Shown here piece by piece: positions 56,435 through 64,000 of a stretch of 64,000 nt of DNA (its first letter is position 1; each line of letters starts with the position of its first letter). The position numbers were made by a program, and so were the translations under genes. The notes beneath the pieces are model-generated. The model was not told where the DNA came from and ran no database searches. It saw only the letters and a list, made by a program, of their open reading frames with translations. Source of the stretch: Periplaneta americana (Eukaryota > Arthropoda > Insecta > Blattodea > Blattidae). The stretch covers positions 146,780,204 to 146,844,203 of the forward strand of contig NC_091126.1 of NCBI RefSeq assembly GCF_040183065.1, in the 5' to 3' direction.

Positions 56435-56631
56435 CTCAATCATGACAGCTCTCTTCTTGCAGGGCTGCAGTGGGGAGCCAATCATTTTTAAGGTTTTGCT
56501 CCTCTTCCTCTTTCGATGTCTGGGCATGACCCAATTGTCACTTTCGTCTGAATCTTGCTCTGTACTATCCTCAGAGCTTTCTATATTTAGTAGTCTGTCC
56601 TCCTGATTGCGGTGTCGAAGCTTCATACCTC
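56435..56631 (-). CDS. Host gene, upstream exon
   Basis: On the minus strand the acceptor TTCATTTCAG precedes GAGGTATGAAG (56631) and the donor GAG then GTAAGAGG follows (56435). The 197-nt exon encodes MKLRHRNQEDRLLNIESSED, then STEQDSDESDNWVMPRHRKR and KRSKTLKMIG, ending KKRAVMIE. It is acidic-serine then basic, consistent with a nuclear protein and a nuclear localisation signal. The phase joins the exon at 46889-49139 without a break (IE then VQSRKQ). The ATG may be the start if the upstream part is untranslated; otherwise more exons lie beyond. Confidence 0.6.
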
Positions 56632-56754
56632 CTGAAATGAACTCTGGCACATGTAGTAAACAAATATTTATTAAATATCAATTATTACGAATCACTCACT
56701 TTTAGACTACAAACTTCTACAGCTTCTCTCAAAATGTTTTTGAATTAATCTACA

Positions 56755-57182
56755 TAATAATAATAGTTTTATTTTCCCTGGCAGAGTTAAGGCCAACAGG
56801 CCTTCTCTTCCACTCAACCAGGATCAAATCACATACAGAAAAATACATACCGGTATACAAATATTAACTTAAAAATAATAATAAACATAATTAAGTAAAA
56901 AGAGAGATTGAATACATATACACAATCAGTATTAACTTTAAAATAACAATAATAAAAAAATATATAATAAAAAAAGAGACTGAATACATAATCACAAACA
57001 GGAAAATACATTCTAGTATACAGTATTAACTTAAAAAAAAAAAGAATTAATACATATGAATATAATCTCACAACTAAAGGAATAGTAGAATTAGTATGAT
57101 CAGAACAGCACGTGTTACATTGAGACAATGACAATTACCTAGATATAAGTGTTAATGGAAAAATAAAGTAATGACTGTGTAA

Positions 57183-57246
<64 letters not shown>

Positions 57247-57640
57247 GTAATAATAATAATAAATAAAATTATACCTAAAAAAACTAATTCTGTGCGTTTA
57301 AAATATTTCTAAACAACCTAATTTTAAGCAACTGAAGACTAAGACTACCCCTGATTTCCAGCGGCAGCGAATTCCATGAGCAGGCCATGACTATTGAGAA
57401 AGAACTTGAGTACAGAGATGTCTGATGGTGTGGTATTGATAGCAACAGATTGTGCTATGAACGTGTATTACGATTATGATTTAAGCTAGGAGAGTAAACC
57501 GAGAGGCAAGGTAGTTGGGTGTGGAATCATGTATAATTCGATATAGCAGGCAAAGATAATGTACTACACGTCGATCTTGCAAGCAGAGCCAGGAGAGTCG
57601 TAGAAAATATTCCGATATATGATCATGTCGGCGGATATTG
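56755..57640 (-). pseudogene. LINE 3' end, minus strand
   Basis: On the minus strand decayed C-terminal blocks read LCLLYRIIHDSTPNYLASRF and, in another frame, WNSLPLEIRGSLSLQLLKLG. A UTR with (AAT)n (57184-57262 on the plus strand) follows. The end has GGCCTTAACTCTGCCAGGGA, AATAAAAC and a short triplet tail near 56755. It is 5'-truncated and lies upstream of the host exon. Confidence 0.75.
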
Positions 57641-58032
57641 AAAATACATAGAACATAATTATATAGTAATTATAATTCATGGCTATATTTGTGGCAGGAA
57701 CCTGTCACCTCAATTATAATATGGGTGAAGAGTATTACATACTAGGCAGTACAACTTCTAACACCGATATGGAATTGCTGGTCATTCAAATAGCTTCAGG
57801 TTTCAGCAGAAGTTTTAATTCCCTCATTCAGGCAACTGCAGTTCTTGCTATGTTTGCTCAAAATTACTAGTCAGATGGCGCACCTTTTAAGTGACTGTGC
57901 TCTTTTCCATCATCTCTTTCAGTATTTCAGTACTGAATAGCGGACCCAATTATTTTATTATAATTATAGTCAGTCATCAAAAATTATTGATGCCCTCTGC
58001 TAACAAGTGACAACAAGAAATTCGAAACCTTC
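57641..58032. other. No gene seen
   Basis: The frame at 57679-57870 has no recognised motif. Confidence 0.3.
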
Positions 58033-58040
58033 AAACCAAC

Positions 58041-58893
58041 CAGTGGCGGTGCATCAATAAGAGCACAAGAGCACGTGAACACCTTGTTTCCATTAATGAA
58101 CGACTAGTTTTATTATTTGATACCGTATTGACGTAGTGGGGATGTATAATATCAGAATCGAGTATTTTAAACTTCCCACATCTTGCATAAACTTCTTATG
58201 TAAACTTGGCAACATCCGTTCACGTACAAGCTGTGCTCTTTTCGAGATGGTTACAGGAATTTCACGCATGCGCAGGAGAAAATTGTTTTTAGCTGGCCGC
58301 TTATGACTCATCAAGAGCACAAAGCGTTAAGTGAACATGATGAGTACCTATCCTACAGATGTCAGGTGCATCGGTGCCTATCGTTCACATGCTATATCTC
58401 GAGGAGGAAATTTAAAAGCCTGTAGATGTCTGCATCTGACTGTAGGAACGTTTACTTTATGTAGATGTGTGTGTACAGTGCTGCTACGAGAGTGTAGTTT
58501 GTGAATTACTATACTTCAGTGTCGGCATAATAGCATAGTTTGGCTTTCAGACACGTGCTGGCTGACTGTGGTGGTGGTGATGGTGGTGGTATGAATTTAA
58601 GTATCTGTATGGTAGTGTATAATATTTAAGAATAATATTTACTGGCATGTATTTATAGTAATCAATCTATGCGAATGGGATTACAGTACTGGTATAGGCT
58701 ATAGTGTATCAGTGTGTTGTGAATCAAAATATATTACTGAACACACGTGTTTGTAAATAACGGGACTGTGGTATGTATTCATTATTAACAAACGTAAACA
58801 ATGAACTCTGTTCAATGAAATTTGGAACAGTAAAGAACTGGGTAAACTGGCTTACCAGGAAAAATTGGAAATAGAAAGACCGAGTTTCATTAA

Positions 58894-58927
<34 letters not shown>

Positions 58928-59094
58928 ACTATTGTTATTATATGTCGTTTTGAATTTATATACGGTTTTTTCGATAGTGAAACATTGGAATCCTGACATT
59001 TCATATTAGACTAAACGTACAATTTCAAATTCTTTTCGATTTTTGAACCACAAAATTGTGAACACACATAATATTTTATCACGAGCTGTCACTG
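58041..59094. mobile_element. Non-autonomous hAT element, second family, copy 2
   Basis: The 8-bp duplication AAACCAAC lies at 58033-58040 and 59095-59102. It is collinear and nearly identical to 30572-31594. Differences include a GGTGGTGAT expansion near 58573 and a longer ATT run at about 58893-58925. Ends: CAGTGGCGGTGCATCAATAA on the left and CAGTGACAGCTCGTGATAAA reading in from the right. Confidence 0.95.
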
Positions 59095-59149
59095 AAACCA
59101 ACTGTAAACCATGATTTAATATTGTGTATAAATGATAGCACTCACATCG

Positions 59150-61540
59150 TCAACTATTAACTTATCAATTAGTACTAATAATAGGGCTTTTGATACCAGT
59201 TATACCTGGTAAAAATTACTTCTCTTGACAGCTGCACTGTCACTCATACAGTATACAAGGGGATACAGTTACTGCAATAGACAACATATTTATTGGAAAA
59301 GAAAGAATAGATATATCTCAAACACCCCAATAATTAATGGTCTTTTGGATCGTGATACTCAACTCCTAAATATAAATATTAACACATCATAAGAAAAAAA
59401 AAACCAACTAAAGTGAGAGATTCAGAAATATAAACCCGGAATTATTAAATAATTTCGAAATAAATCTTAAAAATGAAACATGAGAATCAGTATATAGTCA
59501 AAGTGATATGAACAGTAAATTCAACGAGTTCCATAAAACATTTCTAAATATTTTTGGATCCAGTTTTCTTGGTAAAGTATAAAAATGCAAAAATATGCAA
59601 CAATAGATGGATTACAAAAGGTATTAAAATCTCATACAAAACCAAGAGATCGTTATATATATACAGAGCAAAAATAACAATGATACAAACTTGAAACAAC
59701 ACTATAAAAATTATTTTAAAATATCACACAAAGTGATCCAAAAAAGCTAAAGAATTACGCTATAAAACAACAATACAAAACTCTGATAATAAACTCAAAA
59801 CAACTGAACCATAATTAAAAAGGAAAGTGGACGAACAAAAAGTAAAGTAAAAAATTATACCCTTATATCTAACAATACAAAAAAAGTCAGACTCAAGTTA
59901 AATTGCAAATATATTTAACAAACATTTTCTTAAAATAACTGATAACCTCAACATCCCCCAAGATAATGTTACTAACACTTTAGACTTTTTAACACAATAT
60001 TTTCGAACAGAATTCCAAAATATTCAAATATTTCCAACAAACAAACAAGAAATAATTGCAATTATTAAAAATCTAAAGTCAAAAAACTCCTCAGGGTATG
60101 AAGAAATAACAAGCAAAATATTAAAAGCGAGTTCATATATTATAGCTGGGCTACTAAGTTATTTATGTAACTATTCAATGTTCAATTAAAATATTAAGTG
60201 GTTATTCCTATCTTCCAAAAGGAAGAAACAATGTCTCCAGAAAATTACAAACCCATATCACTTCTACCAGTCTCCTCCAAAGTCTTTGAAAAAGTAATGT
60301 ATAAAAGATTATAGCATCATCTAGAAAGATACAACATTTTAGTCCCAGAACAGTTTTGATTTAGGAAAAATAAATGCACGTAAAATGCAACATTCAGTTT
60401 AATTGACAAAATTCTGGAGGCAGTTAATACAATATTACAAGTTGGAGGGATATTTTGTGATTTATCCAAAGCATTTGACTGTATAAATCATAAAATGCTG
60501 CTAGACAAAATATATTATTATGGAATTAAAGGCATTGCACAACAATGGTTTCACTCATATCTCATAGATAGGAAACAGAAAGTGGAAATCAATGCAACTA
60601 TGAAATCTACCTCGACATGGGGAACTATTAATAATGGAATTTCTCAAGTATCAATATTAGGTCCCCTACTTTTTCTAGTATTCATAAATGATCTTGGCCT
60701 TCTAATAAAAGATGTAGGTCATCCCATATTATTTGCAAATGACACAAGTATAGTAATTACAGCCAATAACTCCAAAAAATTCCAATCTTCAATAGAGGAA
60801 ATTCTCCTCAAAATATGTGACTAGTTCTCAGTCAATAAATTAGTATTCAATTGTAACAAAACTAACGTAATTCAATTTAAATCCTGTCCAAATTCAACCT
60901 CACAAATATTCAACCCAATAATTAATAACAGGTCCCTAATACACACAACAACAACCAAATTTCTTGGCATACAAATCGATAATGTATTAAATTGGAAAAA
61001 TAATATTAAAATAAATTACCACCCCCATTAGATTTATGCAAAAGATAGTAAATCTCAATACCTTAAAAACAATATACTTTGCATACTTCCACTCGGTAAT
61101 GAGTTTTGGAATAATATTCTGGGGAAATTTCATAGATAGTAATAGTATATTCCTACTACAAAAAAGAGTAATTAGAATAATAGTAGGTGCCAAATCTAGG
61201 GAATTGTGTAAGACTATTTTCAAAAATCTACAAATAATGCCCATGGCTTGTCAGTATATTTTTCACTAATAATGTTCCTGGTATGTAATTGTGAAAACTT
61301 TGTAACTAATTCAACAGTTCATAGCAGAAATATGCGTCAAAAAATTACTTTCATACTCCATCGGCATGTCTACCGTGCTATCCAAATGAGTGTGTTATAT
61401 AGCAGTAAAAATTTTTAATAGCCTTCCTATGGATATAAAAAATGAAACTCAAAACATAAGAATATTTAGGGCCAAACTAAAGAAGTACCTAATTTCTCAC
61501 ACCTTCTATTCTGTAGGTGAATTCATGACATTCAACAATG
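59150..61540 (+). pseudogene. LINE ORF2 remnant, from endonuclease end to C-terminus
   Basis: The endonuclease end reads TAIDNIFIGKERIDIS, then INGLLDRDTQLL (the NGLSDHDAQ block, degraded). A linker with RWITKGIKISYKTK follows. The reverse transcriptase includes ENYKPISLLPVSSKVFEKVM, FCDLSKAFDCINHKMLLDKI, ISQVSILGPLLFLVFINDL and FANDTS, in which the catalytic FADD is changed to FAND. Then come FLGIQIDNVLNWK, SFGIIFWGNF and the tail FNSLPMDIKN, ending HTFYSVGEFM. Stops and frameshifts are frequent. Confidence 0.85.
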
Positions 61541-61544
61541 CTTC

Positions 61545-62660
61545 ATTGTGGGCGTTAATGCATAGGATGAAAGTAAATGGTTCTAAAAGTAAATCTATAA
61601 CATTTTGTAAAACCCGAGAGGAAACTAGTCTTAATTATGAATTCAGTGGTGTTGTAATTCCGCAAGAACAATGTTGTAAATACCTAGGAGTGTATTTAAA
61701 CTCCAAACTTTCTTGGGGAGAGCATGTTGATAATGTTACGGGTAAAGCATGGAGGGCACTTCACTTTATTATGAGAATCTTGAGAAAGGCTAGCCCCAAA
61801 TCGAGGGAAATAGCATATCTAACAATAGTGCGACCGTTAATGGAATACGGAACTACATGTTGGGATCCCTATAGAATATATCAGATAAACTCCTTAGAAA
61901 GAATCCAGTATAGGGCAGCTAAATTTGTTAAAGGTAAAAGAGAAGATGGGAACGATACGATAAAAGAACTTAAATGGGAAACTTTGGAAAACAGACGTAG
62001 GAAAACTAGAATAACATCATTGTATAGAGCACATCTAGGTCAGAAAGCATGGGTAGACATAATGGCTCGGTTAGAAAAGCCAACGTACTATGGTAGGAAC
62101 GATCATGATTTTAAAATCAAATGTAGGAAACAGAAAACGGATGTAGGTAAATTCTCATTTTTAAATAGAACTATAAATGATTGGAATGACCTACCTGCAG
62201 CGGTCTTTGAGGGCTGTCCTTCCTTAAGGAGATTCAAGAATAATTTAAAAAGTTGTGTATAAAGTGCAAATTAAAATTAAGGCGACATTTAACATTTAAT
62301 TTTTTAAGGTGACATGTATTTAATTAGCCTGACGAGTTACTTCCTTGGTTTGAATTGTAAATTATTTAAAAAGAGCGTGTAAGTGGGTCTTAGACTAGAA
62401 ATGTTTAGTTTAAATGTAGTTCTGTTTATAAGTACAGTATGCATAAGGGTGTAATTATTTGACTTATTTGAACTGTTGTATCAGTGAAGCGTGGTGAGTC
62501 AGTGAAGTTACGGTTTTACAGTGCAGTGAATAGTTCCGATCAGTGATAATTTATAGCGTCAATGAAATGTGTTCTATAGTGTCAGTGAAATGTGTGCTAA
62601 AGTGTCAGTGAAATGCGTCATAGTGCCACTACAGTGACTGAGATGAGAATAAAGTGAAAG
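61545..62660 (+). pseudogene. 5'-truncated LINE insertion (C-terminal ORF2 and UTR)
   Basis: It begins HRMKVNGSKSKSITFCKTRE and runs openly through CCKYLGVYLNSKLSWGEHV, IVRPLMEYGTTCWDPYR, YYGRNDHDFKIKCRKQKTD and FSFLNRTINDWNDLPAAV to a stop at 62262. The start abuts the C-terminus of the previous LINE in the same frame, producing an accidental 290-codon fusion (61390-62262). The UTR has degenerate GTCAGTGAAATGTG repeats (about 62480-62630) and ends near AATAAAG at 62650. Target duplications were not found. Confidence 0.8.
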
Positions 62661-62739
62661 ACTGTACCAAATCAATTCTTTCAGCTTTTCATAGTGCATG
62701 GGATTGTTGAAAGTTTTGTATAGTAGTTTGTAAGACTTT

Positions 62740-62945
62740 CCAGGTTATAAGGTCCATAACAAAATGTCCACAAGTACAAAAGATCCACAAAAAAATGTCC
62801 ACAAACTAAATAGTCCAACATTTCAAGTCCTACATACAATTTGTCCATGGAGTTAAAAAGCCCAACATCTATGTAGTCCACCGTATTACAAAGCCCATCA
62901 TATGAAAAGGTCCATACAAAAAGGTCAAACACACAAAGTTGTTCA
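62740..62945 (+). repeat. Left array of degenerate GTCCACAAA repeats (period about 16 bp)
   Basis: About a dozen copies of a G(T/C)CCA-AA motif are spaced 14-17 bp apart. A corresponding array in the opposite orientation (GGACATTTT type) lies at 63855-64000, and the two flank a MULE remnant. Confidence 0.8.
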
Positions 62946-63221
62946 ACAGAGATGAGTCAATAAGAAAAAAAGTTTGTAGTTTTAGTATATTACCTAACTG
63001 CAAATAACACTGAAAATACTTACCGCACTATATATGAGATAAAAAATTATTCAGCACATTTAAATCTCACTTGCAATCCTATCTATACAATGTGTGATTT
63101 TTAAATCGCCAATATGAATGCTTGTCGACTGACATTCCCTCAGCCAGTAGTGAGTGGGTGTCTTTTCCACTTTAATCAAGCAATATAGAGAAATGTAGTC
63201 AACAGGGGTCTGAGGGCACAA

Positions 63222-63737
63222 TATTTGGATATTGAGAACCCTGATGTAAGAAACCAAATCCAGGAAATTATGGAACTGCCGTTTATTCCGCTAAATGACT
63301 TGCAATTTGTTTGGGATTTATTAAATGAAATATTTGTGGACGATGTCTTGGATTTAGCATCTTACATTAAAATTACATATATTACTGGTCATCCGGCAAG
63401 AGGGTGAAGGCAAGCAGTTCCCCCTAGATTTTTTTCTGCAACATGGAACGTCTATGAATTAGTAATTAATGGCAGACAGCGTACGAATAATGTAGTTGAA
63501 AGATTCCACTCTCAATTCCAACGACTAGTGGTGGCACATCACGTGAACATTTGGCGATTCACTAGCCATTTGCAACAACAGCAATTGGAAACAGAACATT
63601 TAGTAACTCAGGTCCTTGGTGGGCATACAAATATTAAGCGGCCAGTAAATAAATGGTATATCAATAATGAATTTTCAACATTGTCGGTAGTTACCAAGAT
63701 TACAAAGATAGGAATGAAATTTTTCGATATCTTAGAG
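63222..63737 (+). pseudogene. MULE transposase C-terminal remnant
   Basis: The translation reads MDIENPDVRNQIQEIMELPF, then IPLNDLQFVWDLLNEIFVDD. After a stop (about 63405) comes PPRFFSATWNVYELVI, then GRQRTNNVVERFHSQFQRLV and HHVNIWRFTSHLQQQQLETE. The W-N-Y, RTNN-VE-FHS and N-I--F order is that of MULE C-termini. The catalytic D-D-E region is missing. Both sides have inverted arrays of short repeats. The window ends before the element does. Confidence 0.8.
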
Positions 63738-63854
63738 TGATATCATACCACAGGAAATTAAAATGAACAATAGATGTATCTTTTGTATTACATATGTAAT
63801 ATGTATAACATAATTGAAATGACAAATTTCTCAGCACTTTCCTTGCACTTTTCC

Positions 63855-64000
63855 TTGTCGGACATTTTAGGGAAATGGACGAATTTATTTGTGGACATTT
63901 TTAAACGTAGAAGAGGACTTGTTGACAGTGAACTTTTCATGTAAGGTCATTTTTATAGCATGGACGAATTTTCTATGTGGACATTTGTAAACGTTGAACA
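63855..64000 (+). repeat. Right array of degenerate GGACATTT repeats, cut by the window edge
   Basis: GGACATTT, GGACGAATTT and GGACTTG variants recur about seven times. The motif is the reverse complement of that in the left array. The right limit is outside the window. Confidence 0.8.

Overview
The window is eukaryotic, and almost certainly comes from a large, transposon-rich insect genome. The evidence is very low gene density, long (ATT)n/(AAT)n runs, splice signals, many tRNA-headed SINEs, non-LTR retrotransposon pieces and insect-type DNA transposons. From memory, several SINE heads and tails and 3' LINE ends look like those of cockroaches and termites (Blattodea, Periplaneta-like). That placement is inference, because no database was searched.

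One host gene is supported. It lies on the minus strand: a large 3'-terminal exon (46889-49139) and an upstream exon (56435-56631), with phase-compatible splice sites about 7.3 kb apart. It encodes a disordered, probably nuclear protein with a SUMO-interaction-like motif and about two dozen 10-residue repeats. Its intron holds a solo LTR, LINE pieces, SINEs and a palindromic SINE array. Other possible host exons are weak: a THAP-like start near 9.85 kb, and a FLYWCH finger near 27.1 kb that more likely belongs to a transposon.

Layout. 0-4.3 kb: Harbinger and hAT transposase remains, the latter split by an 898-bp element. 4.9-8.1 kb: a minus-strand LINE and a pogo-like element. 10.7-22.8 kb: mariner-type, Tc1-type and hAT-type elements and two LINEs, with nested SINEs. 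23-27.8 kb: an inverted SINE pair, MITEs, and a FLYWCH element bounded by inverted minisatellites. 28.3-29.7 kb: four tandem 383-bp SINE units. 30.5-38 kb: a hAT element, SINEs, and a pogo-like remnant with long inverted repeats carrying a hammerhead-like motif. 38-45.8 kb: hAT, LINE RNase H, MITE, piggyBac-type MITE, MULE and nearly intact Tc1 pieces. 46.8-56.6 kb: the host gene. 56.7-64 kb: LINEs, a second hAT copy, and a MULE remnant running into the window edge.

The genes do not form a pathway. The biology here is the layering of mobile elements. Many insertions can be dated relative to each other because target-site duplications and interrupted reading frames are still readable. The most unusual structures are tRNA-headed SINEs in tandem and palindromic arrays, one of them apparently inserted as a four-unit composite, and two MULE-related loci flanked by inverted arrays of short repeats.
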